Of a DNA stretch of 64,000 bases, positions 55,084 to 63,520 are shown one piece after another. A model generated the notes under the pieces. That model ran no database searches, was not told the DNA's origin, and was given only the letters and a program-made list of their open reading frames with translations. How positions within the stretch are numbered: the stretch's first letter is position 1; every line of letters begins with the position of its first letter. Both the position numbers and the translations under genes were made by a program. Origin of the DNA: Streptomyces massasporeus (GTDB lineage Bacteria > Actinomycetota > Actinomycetes > Streptomycetales > Streptomycetaceae); NCBI RefSeq assembly GCF_014648995.1, contig NZ_BMSE01000007.1, positions 124,001-188,000 on the forward strand, in the 5' to 3' direction.

Positions 55084-55821
55084 ATGGGCCGCGTCGAGCA
55101 CGTCATGGGGTTCCCGGTGTCGGTGCGGATCGACGACGAGGACTTCCCCGGGACACCGGTGGACGACCTGTTCGCCTGGCTGCGCGAGGTCGACGCGCGG
55201 TTCAGCCCGTTCCGCCCCGACAGCGAGGTGTCCCGGCTGGACCGGGGCGAGGTGCGCGCTCCGAGTCAGGGGCTCCGTGAGGTCCTGGACCTGTGCGAGG
55301 AGTACCGGATCGCGACCGGGGGCGCCTTCGACGTCCGCCTCCCGGGCCGCCGCCTCGACCCCTGCGCGGTGGTGAAGGGCTGGTCGGTGCAGAAGGGAGC
55401 GGACCTGCTCTCGGCGGCCGGTGCGACGCGCTTCTGCCTCAACGCCGGCGGCGACGTGATCGCCTCCGGCGGCCCCTGGCGCGTGGGCGTACGCCATCCC
55501 GAGCACGCCGACCGGCTCTGCACGGTCCTGGACGTCACGGACCGGGCCGTGGCGACCTCCGCCCGCTACGAACGCGGCGACCACATCCTCGACGGCCGCT
55601 CCGGCCGCCCCGCGACCGGCCTGCTCAGCATGACGGTGGTGGCCCCGACCCTGACGGAGGCGGACGCGGTCGCGACGGCGGCGTTCGCCCTCGGCAGGGA
55701 GGGCGCCGGATGGGCGGCCGCCCGCGAGAACTGCGAGGTGTTCGCGGTGGACGCGGACCGGCGGGTGCTGCGCAGTGCCGGATTTCCGGCGGCGGGGGCG
55801 GGTGGGGTCGCGGCGGCGTGA
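55084..55821 (+). CDS. apbE: FAD:protein FMN transferase ApbE
   Basis: A 245-residue ApbE-type flavin transferase. VEHVMGFPVSVRI at the start, ATGGAFDVR, DPCAVVKGWSVQKGAD, CLNAGGDVIASG and the metal site MTVVAPTLTEADAVATAAF are all family hallmarks. It transfers FMN from FAD to the Thr of the neighbouring FMN-binding protein. It has no obvious signal peptide, so export, if any, is non-classical or flavinylation precedes export. It starts 6 bp after the upstream gene. Convergent with the DyP peroxidase gene. Confidence 0.92.
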   Translation: MGRVEHVMGFPVSVRIDDEDFPGTPVDDLFAWLREVDARFSPFRPDSEVSRLDRGEVRAPSQGLREVLDLCEEYRIATGGAFDVRLPGRRLDPCAVVKGWSVQKGADLLSAAGATRFCLNAGGDVIASGGPWRVGVRHPEHADRLCTVLDVTDRAVATSARYERGDHILDGRSGRPATGLLSMTVVAPTLTEADAVATAAFALGREGAGWAAARENCEVFAVDADRRVLRSAGFPAAGAGGVAAA

Positions 55822-55835
55822 GCCGGTGGCGCCGG

Positions 55836-56774
55836 TCAGCTGTCCGGCAGGTCTTCCAGGAAGCCCGACGGCGGTACGAAGAACAGGCTTCCGGTGACCG
55901 CGCGCGAGTAGTCCAGCAGCGGATCGGGGCCCGAGCCCGGCCCGCCCAGGAACATCTTGCGCAGCATCGTCTCGGGAATGCCAGGCGTGCGCGCGTAGGC
56001 CACGAAGTACGTGCCGAACTCCCCGTGCCCGGGCCTGCCGAACGGCATCGCCGACCGCAGTATCCTCTGCTCCGCGCCGTCGGAGCCGAGGACGGTGTTG
56101 ACGTCCTTGTGCGAACCGGGCGCGTCCAGTTCCAGGTTGGTGAGCTTGGTGCGGCCTATCACCTTCTCCTGCGCCTCGACGGCGAGGGCGTCCCACGCGT
56201 CCACGTCGTGCAGGTACTTCTGCACCAGCGCGTAACTGCCGCCCCGGAAGGCGGGATCCTCCTCCCCGACCAGCGCCGCGTCCGCCGCCGCCTGCCCGAC
56301 CGGGTTCTCGGTGCCGTCGACGAAGCCGAGCAGGTTGCGCGAGTCGAAGTAGGAGAAGGCCTGCGTCTCGTCCCGCACGGTGACGGCGCCGCGCAGCCGC
56401 CGCACCAGCTCGGCGGCCAGCGCGAAGCACAGGTCGGTGCGGGCGGCCCTGATGTGCAGGAACAGGTCGCCGGGGGTGGACGGCGCGTGGTGCCGGGGCC
56501 CGGCCAGTTCGCGGAACGGGTGCAGCTCGGCGGGCCGCGGACCGCCGAACAGCCGGCCCCAGGCCCGGGACCCGACCCCGGCGACGCAGCCCAGCCCGCC
56601 GTCGGGGCTGGGGAAGCCGACGGACCGCACCAGGCCCGCCAGCGCTTCCAGCACCTCCCGTACGGCGCCTTCCCCGCCGGGTTCGATCGTGGCGACCAGG
56701 AACACCGCGACCGACGCCGGCGGGTTCAGCACCGGTTGCGGCAGCGTTTCTCCCGAGGGCAGCGGTGACGTCAT
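55836..56774 (-). CDS. DyP-type haem peroxidase
   Basis: A 312-residue peroxidase. The distal-side motif GFVDGTENP (GxxDG) includes the catalytic Asp; SHKDVNTVL and GRTKLTNLELD match the proximal region, and RSAMPFGRPGHGEFGTYFVAYARTPGIPETMLRKMF is the usual C-terminal block. There is no Tat signal, so this is an intracellular B-type-like enzyme (YfeX group). Function could be H2O2 removal or haem/porphyrin chemistry. No encapsulin gene is adjacent. Convergent with apbE, stops 15 bp apart. Confidence 0.9.
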   Translation of the reverse strand: MTSPLPSGETLPQPVLNPPASVAVFLVATIEPGGEGAVREVLEALAGLVRSVGFPSPDGGLGCVAGVGSRAWGRLFGGPRPAELHPFRELAGPRHHAPSTPGDLFLHIRAARTDLCFALAAELVRRLRGAVTVRDETQAFSYFDSRNLLGFVDGTENPVGQAAADAALVGEEDPAFRGGSYALVQKYLHDVDAWDALAVEAQEKVIGRTKLTNLELDAPGSHKDVNTVLGSDGAEQRILRSAMPFGRPGHGEFGTYFVAYARTPGIPETMLRKMFLGGPGSGPDPLLDYSRAVTGSLFFVPPSGFLEDLPDS

Positions 56775-56907
56775 GGCTTCTCATCCCTTCGCCCGGACGG
56801 CACGGCCCGCCCGCTCCCCCTCCGGGACGGCGCGGCCCACGCCCCTGACACGATGCCCAGCGAACCGGCGGCCGGAACTCCCCGGGCCGGAAGGATGGTT
56901 GCTCGGA

Positions 56908-58962
56908 CTACTCCTCCCGCAGCACCTTGACGTCCCACGGTCCGAGCGGCACCGCGTCGGCGTACACGGCGTCCGACAGCGCGTCCCGCAGGGCCGCCGG
57001 CACCGGTACGGACACCTCCTCCCACGACCAGTTGTGCAGGAAGCGCACGCGGCGGCCGTCCCGGGCGGTCGCCGAGGTCGCCGTGACGCTCGGGTGGGCG
57101 GGACGCCAGGCACCGTCCGGGGCGTACCGGTCGAACAGCGCCCGGGCGAAAGCGGGGTCGGGCACGGTGCCCACGTAGGTGATGCGTCCCGCGCCGTGGC
57201 GGTGCGTGGTGGCGGCGGGCCAGCGGCCGAAGTGCGGGTGCTCGTACGCCGCCAGGGTCTCGGCGCCCCGCGGCGACAGCCCGTCCGCCCAGTGCAGGGC
57301 GTGCGCGCCCGGCGGGAGGGGGAGCAGGTCCGTGCCGGTGACGGGCAGCGGGTCGCGCAGGTTGCTGAACTCGTCGTACGTCACCCCGGCCGCCTCGGCC
57401 AGCCGGCCCGGCTGGAGGTCGGTGCGGGCCCGGGCCTCGGTGTCGCCGTAGCCGGTGCGGGGTCCGAGGACGAGATGGCCGCCGGCCTCGGCGTGGGCGC
57501 GCAGCCGGTCGAGGACGGTGTCGTCGGCGGCGTAGTAGGCGGGGACGACCAGCAGGGGCGGCAGCTCGGCGTCCGGGAGCTGCCCGGGGTGCAGGACGCG
57601 GGCCTGGAGCCCGGCGTCGAAGGCCCCCCGGTAGAACGCGTCGAAGATCCTCTCGTACGACCTCCCGTCCGGGCCGCCGTCGGCGTCGGCCAGCGGCGGC
57701 TGGCCCTGGAGCGCCCACTTGCTGGGGCCGTCGTAGAGGAAGGCCACGTCGGCGTCCGGGGTGAGGGCCGAGACGAGGTCGCCCGCCTGTTCCAACTCCT
57801 CGCCCAGTGCTGCCAGTTCGCGGTAGACGCGGCCCGGGCGGCCGTTGTGCGGGAGGATCCCGCCCCAGTAGGTCTCGGCGCCGAAGTGCAGGGTGTGCCA
57901 GTGCCAGTACTCGATCATCGAGGCGCCGCGGGAGATCAGCGCCCAGGCCGCCTGGCGCCACTGGCCGTCGTAGGCGGGGCGGTTGTCCCACGGCCCGCCG
58001 ATGGCCTGCGCGTCGGTCTCGGTGACCAGAAAGGGCTCCTGGCGGGAGGAGTACATGCGGTCGGCGCTGCGGTACAGCGCCCAGGTGCCGTTGGTCGTCC
58101 AGTGCTGCCCGCCGGCGCCGGTGTCCGGCAGCGCGAGGGCGTCCTGCATCGTGTAGTACGGGTTGCCCGCGGTGACGTCGAGGCGGTCGGTGAGCCTGTC
58201 GTCCTCGACGCCCTGGCGGTCGTAGGAGATGCACGTCGTGACGAACTGGCCGGGACGGGCGTACTCGCGCACGATGTCCGCCTGCCAGGCTATGAACTCC
58301 GTGACGAGCCGGGCCTGGAAGCGCCGCCAGGCCAGGTCGTACTGCGGCTGGGCGTTGCCGTCCGGGGTCCACAGGTCGGCCCAGGTGGACAGCCGGTGCG
58401 ACCAGTAGACCAGGCCCCATGCACGGTTGAGGGTCTCCACGTCGCCGTACCGCGCGCGCAGTTCGTCGGTGAAGCGCTGGAAGACGCCGTGGTTGTGGAA
58501 GAGGTGCAGGCCGGGTTCGTTGTCGACCTGCCAGCCGATGACCGCCGGGTGGCTCGCGTGGCGTTCGGCGACCTTGCGGATGATCCGCTCGGCGTGGAAG
58601 CGGAACGCGGGGTGCGTGAAGTCGACCTCCTGCCGGGCGCCCCAGCCGATGCGCTCACCCGTGCGGGACTCGCCCGCGATCTCCGGGTACTGGCGGGCCA
58701 GCCAGGGCGGCACCGCGTACGTCGGCGTCCCGAGGATCACGGAGATGCCCCGCTCGTGGGCGCCGTCCAGGACCGGCTGGAGCCAGTCGAGGTCGAAACG
58801 CCCGTTCTCGGGTTCCCAGGTGGACCAGACGGACTCCCCGACCCGGATGACGGTGAAGCGGGCCTCGGCCATCAGGTCGAGGTCGTCCTTGAGGCGGTCG
58901 TACGGCTGGTACTCGTGGTAGTAGGCGGCACCGAACAGCACGCGCCGGGGCAGCTCGAACAT
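56908..58962 (-). CDS. GH42 beta-galactosidase
   Basis: A 684-residue GH42 enzyme. FGAAYYHEYQPYDR, the acid/base E149 in GWQVDNEPG, and nucleophile E315 in LVTETDAQ identify the (beta/alpha)8 domain; a trimerisation domain (PPLLVVPAYYAADD, GGHLVLGPRTGYGD) and a C-terminal beta domain follow. No signal peptide: it hydrolyses imported beta-galactosides in the cytoplasm. ATG at 58962. Last gene of a LacI-controlled operon with its own importer, which points to galacto-oligosaccharides or arabinogalactan/galactan fragments as the substrate. Confidence 0.93.
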   Translation of the reverse strand: MFELPRRVLFGAAYYHEYQPYDRLKDDLDLMAEARFTVIRVGESVWSTWEPENGRFDLDWLQPVLDGAHERGISVILGTPTYAVPPWLARQYPEIAGESRTGERIGWGARQEVDFTHPAFRFHAERIIRKVAERHASHPAVIGWQVDNEPGLHLFHNHGVFQRFTDELRARYGDVETLNRAWGLVYWSHRLSTWADLWTPDGNAQPQYDLAWRRFQARLVTEFIAWQADIVREYARPGQFVTTCISYDRQGVEDDRLTDRLDVTAGNPYYTMQDALALPDTGAGGQHWTTNGTWALYRSADRMYSSRQEPFLVTETDAQAIGGPWDNRPAYDGQWRQAAWALISRGASMIEYWHWHTLHFGAETYWGGILPHNGRPGRVYRELAALGEELEQAGDLVSALTPDADVAFLYDGPSKWALQGQPPLADADGGPDGRSYERIFDAFYRGAFDAGLQARVLHPGQLPDAELPPLLVVPAYYAADDTVLDRLRAHAEAGGHLVLGPRTGYGDTEARARTDLQPGRLAEAAGVTYDEFSNLRDPLPVTGTDLLPLPPGAHALHWADGLSPRGAETLAAYEHPHFGRWPAATTHRHGAGRITYVGTVPDPAFARALFDRYAPDGAWRPAHPSVTATSATARDGRRVRFLHNWSWEEVSVPVPAALRDALSDAVYADAVPLGPWDVKVLREE

Positions 58963-58991
58963 GTCTCTTCTCCAGAGGGATTGATGGGACG

Positions 58992-59810
58992 TCAGCCCTT
59001 GACCGCGCCCGTGGAGAGCCCTTCGAGGAGCTGCTTGCGCAGCAGCACGAAGAGGGCCACGGCGGGCAGGACGGCGAGGACCGCTCCGGCGAGCACGAGG
59101 TCGTACTGCCGCTGCTCCGACACGAACAGGGTCTGCAGGCCCAGCGGCAGGGTGTACTGGGAGCTGTCGGACACCAGCACCAGCGGCCACAGGAAGCTGT
59201 TGTAGCTCTGCAGGAACTGCCAGACGCCGAGTGCTCCCAGCGAGGGCCGCAGCAGGGGCAGCACGATGGTCCGGAAGACGCCGAACTCGCTCGCCCCGTC
59301 GATCCGGGCGGCCTCCAGCACAGAGTCCGGGATGGACTGCACGATGTACTGCTGCATCATGAAGATCCCGAACGCGGGCGCCACCCACGGCACGATCAGC
59401 GCGAACCAGGGGCTGCCGAGCCCGGTCTTCACCAGGATCACGAACAGCGGCACGAGGATCACCGCGAACGGTATCGACAGCGAGCTGAACATGACGTTGA
59501 ACAGCAGCTGCTTCCCCGCGAAGCGGAACTTGGCGAAGCCGTAGCCGGCGAGCGCGCACACGAAGACGGACACGACCGTGGCGACGACGGCGACGACCGT
59601 GCTCATCAGGAACCAGCGGCCGAAGGACTGCTCGGTGAGCAGGGTGCGGTAGTTGTCCAGGGTGAAGGGGTCCGGGAGAAGTTCCGGCGGGTAGCCGAAG
59701 ATCTCGCCGCGCGGTTTGAACGAGCCGCTCAGCGCCCACACCAGCGGGGCGAGGAACCCCACGAGCAGCAGGATCAGGAAGGCGTAGAGCGGCAGGCGGG
59801 CGCGTGTCAC
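58992..59810 (-). CDS. Carbohydrate ABC transporter permease (MalG type) of the beta-galactoside operon
   Basis: A 272-residue membrane protein with six helices, beginning LYAFLILLLVGFLAPLVWAL. EAA loop is VLEAARIDGASEFGVFRTIV and the C-terminus LLEGLSTGAVKG. GTG at 59810 overlaps the stop of the partner permease gene (GTGA). Situated between its partner and the GH42 gene (29 bp before the latter). Confidence 0.92.
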   Translation of the reverse strand: MTRARLPLYAFLILLLVGFLAPLVWALSGSFKPRGEIFGYPPELLPDPFTLDNYRTLLTEQSFGRWFLMSTVVAVVATVVSVFVCALAGYGFAKFRFAGKQLLFNVMFSSLSIPFAVILVPLFVILVKTGLGSPWFALIVPWVAPAFGIFMMQQYIVQSIPDSVLEAARIDGASEFGVFRTIVLPLLRPSLGALGVWQFLQSYNSFLWPLVLVSDSSQYTLPLGLQTLFVSEQRQYDLVLAGAVLAVLPAVALFVLLRKQLLEGLSTGAVKG

Positions 59811-60748
59811 GATGCGGCCCTCCCGATGCCGAGGAGACGGTTGACGAGCCGGCTGATACCGAAGACGAGGACGAACAGCACCACGGCGGCGGCCGCCGCG
59901 TAGCCGAACTGCTGGCGCTGGAAGGCGGCCCGGTAGATGAACATGGTCACCGAGAGGGTGGACTCGGCCGGTCCGCCGCCGGTGAGCAGATACGGCTCCT
60001 CGAAGATCTGGGCCGCGCAGATGAAGGAGGTGACGACGACGAACGCCGTCACCGGCTTCAGCGCCGGCAGGGTGACGGTGGTGAACGTGCGCAGCCTGCC
60101 CGCACCGTCGAGGGCGGCGGCCTCGTACAGCTCCCGGGGCACGTTCTGGAGCCCGGCGAGGAAGAAGACGGTGAGGTAGCCGGTCCAGCGCCACAGCATG
60201 ACCAGGGCGATGCTCACCCTGGCCAGGTCCGGATCGCCGAGCCAGTCGACACCGCCGGAGCCGAACAGGGCGCGCAGCACCGCGTTGGCGAGCCCGAACT
60301 GCCGGTCGAAGACCAGCCCGAAGACGAGCGCGACGAGGATCGGCGACACCACGATCGGCACGAAGTAGGCGGTCCGCCACAGGTCGCGCACGCGCAGCCC
60401 CCGGGTGTTGAGCGCCTGGGCGATGAGCAGGGCGAGCGGGACGACCAGACAGACGGCGACCAGCACGAACACGGCGGTGTTGCCGAGAGCCCGGTGGAAG
60501 CTGATGTCGGTGGCGAGCAGCCGGTAGTTGCGCAGCCCCACCCAGCGGGGTGCCCCGAGCCCGACCCACTCGGTGAGACTCAGCCACACCGAGACACCGA
60601 CGGGGACCAGCATGAACAGGGCGTAGAGGAGATAGAAGGGCGAGATGAAGAGGTAGGGCGCCCAGGACCGGCGGGGGCGCCGTTCCTCCTCTTTCGGGGC
60701 GCTGCGCGCGCGGGCAGCGCCGGGCGGCCCGGCAACGGTGGTGGTCAT
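59807..60748 (-). CDS. Carbohydrate ABC transporter permease (MalF type) of the beta-galactoside operon
   Basis: A 313-residue membrane protein. A basic tail is followed by YLFISPFYLLYALFMLVPVG and five further helices; EAA loop ELYEAAALDGAGRLRTFTTV. FVPIVVSPILVALVFGLVFD and GGGPAESTLSVTMFIYRAAF are typical of subunits importing oligosaccharides. ATG at 60748. It lies 115 bp after the binding-protein gene and is coupled to the second permease gene. The ATPase is not in the operon; MsiK presumably serves. Confidence 0.92.
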   Translation of the reverse strand: MTTTVAGPPGAARARSAPKEEERRPRRSWAPYLFISPFYLLYALFMLVPVGVSVWLSLTEWVGLGAPRWVGLRNYRLLATDISFHRALGNTAVFVLVAVCLVVPLALLIAQALNTRGLRVRDLWRTAYFVPIVVSPILVALVFGLVFDRQFGLANAVLRALFGSGGVDWLGDPDLARVSIALVMLWRWTGYLTVFFLAGLQNVPRELYEAAALDGAGRLRTFTTVTLPALKPVTAFVVVTSFICAAQIFEEPYLLTGGGPAESTLSVTMFIYRAAFQRQQFGYAAAAAVVLFVLVFGISRLVNRLLGIGRAAS

Positions 60749-60863
60749 AGTGGGCTACTCCTCATACGCCGAGTCCGGCAGCGGGCATCGAGGGGCGCGG
60801 GGCAATGTCGATGTGCGGCTCCGCCGCGTGGGCGCGACAAGCCACAGCGGCGCCGCACACGAC

Positions 60864-62216
60864 TCACCGCCCCGCCTGATCACGAAAATCCGCAGCCGTC
60901 TGCTTCAGCGCCTGACGTGGCGACAGATCCCCGTGATACGCCCGCAGCAGATTCCCCCCGAGCACGTCGTAGAGAATCGACTGGTCGGGGCTCTGATGAA
61001 ACGGCGGAACATCCGGCAGCAGCGACCGGTACAGCCCGAACAGCCGCTGCCCCCCGCAGAAGTCGTCCTCGTACGCACCCAGCCGCGCATCCTCGTACAC
61101 CGACCGCCGCGTGGGCAGATACCCGGTCTCGGTGAACCGCCGCACCTGCCCCTCGTGCGTGAGCCAGGTCCTGAAGAGGAACTCCGTCGCCGCCCGGGTG
61201 TTGGCCTTGTCCTCCACGACGCCGAACCCCGTGCCGCCGAGCGCGGCGGTCACCCCGCCGCCGCCCGCGAACCGCGGCAGCGCCCGCACCCGCCATCTGC
61301 CCTTCTGCTCGGGCACGTTGGTCACCAGGCCGTAGTTCTTGTACCAGATGGCCATGGGCAGTCCGATGACCCGGCCGGCCTTCAGCGCGGTCTGCATACC
61401 GGCGCCGTAGTAGTCGGAGACCTCGACGACGAAACCGCTGCGCAGCCCCTCGCAGAGGAACCGCAGCACCTCCTCGGCCTCCGGCGAGTCCAGGACCAGC
61501 GCGCCGTCGGCGTCGAAGAAGGCGCCGCCGCGCTGGTAGAGCAGCATCTGGAAGGACTGCACGACCTGGCCCGGGTCGCTGCCCACCGTGGAGACGACGC
61601 ACATCGACGCCCCGTGGTCCCGGTGCACCCGTGCACCGGCCTCGGCGAACTCCTCCCAGGTCGCCATGGACTCGGGCAGGCCGTACTTCTCGAAGAGGTC
61701 CCGGCGGTGGAAGTACACGACCATCGGGGTGTCCGAGTCGAAGGCGTAGACGCGGCCGTCCCGGCTGAAGGGGGCGGTGCGGGCCGGCAGCAGGTCCTCC
61801 TTCAGCCCGGGCACGGCCTCGATGTCGGGGGTGAAGTCGTGCAGCAGCCGCTCGGCGATGTCGCCGCGCAGCATGCGGGGGAAGCTGCCGATCTCGAAGC
61901 CGACGAGGTCGGGTGTTCCGCGTCCGGCGACGGCCTGGGCGAGCAGCTTGGTGACGATGTCGGGGGCGCCGGCGCGGGTGACCTTCAGGTGGTAGCGGAA
62001 GTCGCCGGTGCGGTCGGCGTCCGGGATGCCCTTCTCGAAGAACGTCTCGTAGCCCGGGTCGTGGGTCCACAGGCCGAGGGTGACGTCGCCGGAGGTGCGG
62101 AGCGTGGTGCTGCCGCCGCCGCAGGCGGAGAGGGCGGCGGCCGTGCCGAGGCCGAGGGCGCCGCGCAGCAGGGCGCGGCGGGTCGGTGGGGCGGGTGCTG
62201 CCGGGGGGTACGACAC
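60864..62216 (-). CDS. Substrate-binding lipoprotein of the beta-galactoside importer
   Basis: A 450-residue solute-binding protein (family 1). Signal TRRALLRGALGLGTAAALSA then Cys looks like a twin-arginine lipoprotein signal. VTLGLWTHDPGYETFFEKG starts the fold, GTPDLVGFEIGSF and DSDTPMVVYFHRRDLFEKYGLPESMATWEEFAEAG follow. GTG at 62216 follows GAGGAG at 4-nt spacing; a GTG at 62228 is in frame but has no site. It lies 26 bp after the LacI gene, so it is co-transcribed with its regulator. Confidence 0.9.
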   Translation of the reverse strand: MSYPPAAPAPPTRRALLRGALGLGTAAALSACGGGSTTLRTSGDVTLGLWTHDPGYETFFEKGIPDADRTGDFRYHLKVTRAGAPDIVTKLLAQAVAGRGTPDLVGFEIGSFPRMLRGDIAERLLHDFTPDIEAVPGLKEDLLPARTAPFSRDGRVYAFDSDTPMVVYFHRRDLFEKYGLPESMATWEEFAEAGARVHRDHGASMCVVSTVGSDPGQVVQSFQMLLYQRGGAFFDADGALVLDSPEAEEVLRFLCEGLRSGFVVEVSDYYGAGMQTALKAGRVIGLPMAIWYKNYGLVTNVPEQKGRWRVRALPRFAGGGGVTAALGGTGFGVVEDKANTRAATEFLFRTWLTHEGQVRRFTETGYLPTRRSVYEDARLGAYEDDFCGGQRLFGLYRSLLPDVPPFHQSPDQSILYDVLGGNLLRAYHGDLSPRQALKQTAADFRDQAGR

Positions 62217-62242
62217 GTGACTCCTCACGTGGATGGGCGCGG

Positions 62243-63301
62243 CTACGGGCGGGGGTGCGCGGGGTCCGGGTCGCGTACCGGCCCGGTGGAGGCCCGTACG
62301 GTCAGCTCGACCGCCCGTCCGGCCGGTCCGGCCGGTGCGGGGCGGCCCTCGATCAGGGCGATCAGGACGTCGACGGCGCGGTCGGCGACGGCGGCGAAGT
62401 TCTGCCGGACGGTGGTCAGCGGCGGGAAGAGGTGGGCGGCCGCGGGGATGTCGTCGTAACCGACGACGCTCACGTCACCGGGTACGGCGCGGCCGGCGTC
62501 GGCGAACGCGTGCAGGGCGCCGATGGCCATGTCGTCGTTGGCGACGAACACCGCCGTGACATCGGCGAGCCGGGCGAGCTGCCGGCCGGCGGCGTATCCG
62601 GAGTCCGGGCTCCAGTCGCCCGGTGACGGCAGCGGCGGCTCGGGGGCCCCGGCGGCGGCGAGGGCCTCGCGCCAGCCGCGCAGCCGGTCGCGGGCGGCCC
62701 ACCAGTCCTGCGGGCCGGGTATGTGCCAGACGGTGCGGTGGCCGAGGGACAGCAGGTGTTCGGTGGCGAGCCGGGCGGCCGCGACGCCGTCGGCGCCGAC
62801 CACGGTCCCGGCACCGGGCGCGAGTTCGACGCCCTCCCCGAGGCTGACCACGGGCACGTGCGCGGTGAGCCGCAGCGGGGTGCCGTCGTCGATCGGCTCG
62901 GACAGCACGATCCCGTCCACGCCCTGCTCCAGCAGCGCGTCCACGGCGACCGAGATGCTCTGCCCCTCCAGGGTGCCGGCCAGGGCAACGGAGTACCCGG
63001 CCCGCTGCATGGCCCGCTCCAGGGCGATGAGCAGGGTGGAGGGGCCGTAGAGCGAACTGCCCAGCGAGACCACGCCGATACGCCGGTAGCGGCCCAGGAG
63101 CAGGGCGCGTGCCGCGGTGTTGGGGCGGTAGTCGAGGTCGCGGACGGCCCTCAGCACGCGGTCGCGCACCTCGGGACTGACGTGCGGTTCGCCGTTGACG
63201 ACCCGCGACACGGTCTTCTGCGACACCCCGGCTGCCCGGGCGACCTCCGTCATCCCGGGCCCGCGGCGACGCCGCCCGCCGGCGGCTCCGGTCGTCGTCA
63301 T
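62243..63301 (-). CDS. LacI-family transcriptional regulator
   Basis: A 352-residue repressor. The helix-turn-helix and hinge are MTEVARAAGVSQKTVSRVVNG and YRPNTAARALLLGR. The ligand-binding domain has the sugar-binding-protein fold (IGVVSLGSSLYGPSTLLIALERA ... VFVANDDMAIGALHAF ... VVGYDDIPAAAHLFPPLTTVRQN). It should release DNA on binding the imported sugar. ATG at 63301 follows GGGGGAG. First gene of a five-gene operon that it probably represses through two palindromes just upstream. Confidence 0.93.
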   Translation of the reverse strand: MTTTGAAGGRRRRGPGMTEVARAAGVSQKTVSRVVNGEPHVSPEVRDRVLRAVRDLDYRPNTAARALLLGRYRRIGVVSLGSSLYGPSTLLIALERAMQRAGYSVALAGTLEGQSISVAVDALLEQGVDGIVLSEPIDDGTPLRLTAHVPVVSLGEGVELAPGAGTVVGADGVAAARLATEHLLSLGHRTVWHIPGPQDWWAARDRLRGWREALAAAGAPEPPLPSPGDWSPDSGYAAGRQLARLADVTAVFVANDDMAIGALHAFADAGRAVPGDVSVVGYDDIPAAAHLFPPLTTVRQNFAAVADRAVDVLIALIEGRPAPAGPAGRAVELTVRASTGPVRDPDPAHPRP

Positions 63302-63335
63302 GAGGGCTCCCCCGGGCGTGGCGGACGGCGGCATG

Positions 63336-63392
63336 GACTACGCAGTCACCCATCCCTCAGTGAGGGAAAGGGCTTGCTTGACTACGCAGTCA
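63336..63392. promoter_or_regulatory. Pair of LacI-type operators upstream of the beta-galactoside operon
   Basis: GACTACGCAGTC (63336-63347) and TGACTACGCAGTCA (63379-63392) are two copies of one palindrome (TGACT-ACGC-AGTCA), spaced 44 bp centre to centre, about four helical turns. Between them is another perfect palindrome, CCCTCAGTGAGGG (63354-63366). Position 35-91 bp upstream of the LacI ATG fits autoregulation. Confidence 0.7.
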
Positions 63393-63480
63393 GGCCAGTG
63401 TGGGGATCCGGCAGGGCAGCGTCAATGACCGGGGCGGAACAAGAGTTCGCGCGTCACCCACTCCCACAACATCCGCAGCG

Positions 63481-63509
63481 GTTAACCTCGTAGGTCGCCG
63501 AAGGTTAAC
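63481..63509. promoter_or_regulatory. Inverted repeat upstream of the last gene
   Basis: GTTAACCT (63481-63488) and AGGTTAAC (63502-63509) are perfectly complementary 8-bp arms with a 13-bp spacer; each also contains GTTAAC, itself a palindrome. The site ends 11 bp before the ATG at 63521, so a bound protein would block transcription or translation start. Confidence 0.45.
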
Positions 63510-63520
63510 GGGGGTTACCC

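Noticed and set aside
55836-56774. Encapsulin cargo peroxidase system
   Set aside because: A DyP peroxidase is present but no encapsulin shell gene adjoins, and the C-terminus (FLEDLPDS) does not look like a cargo-loading tail.
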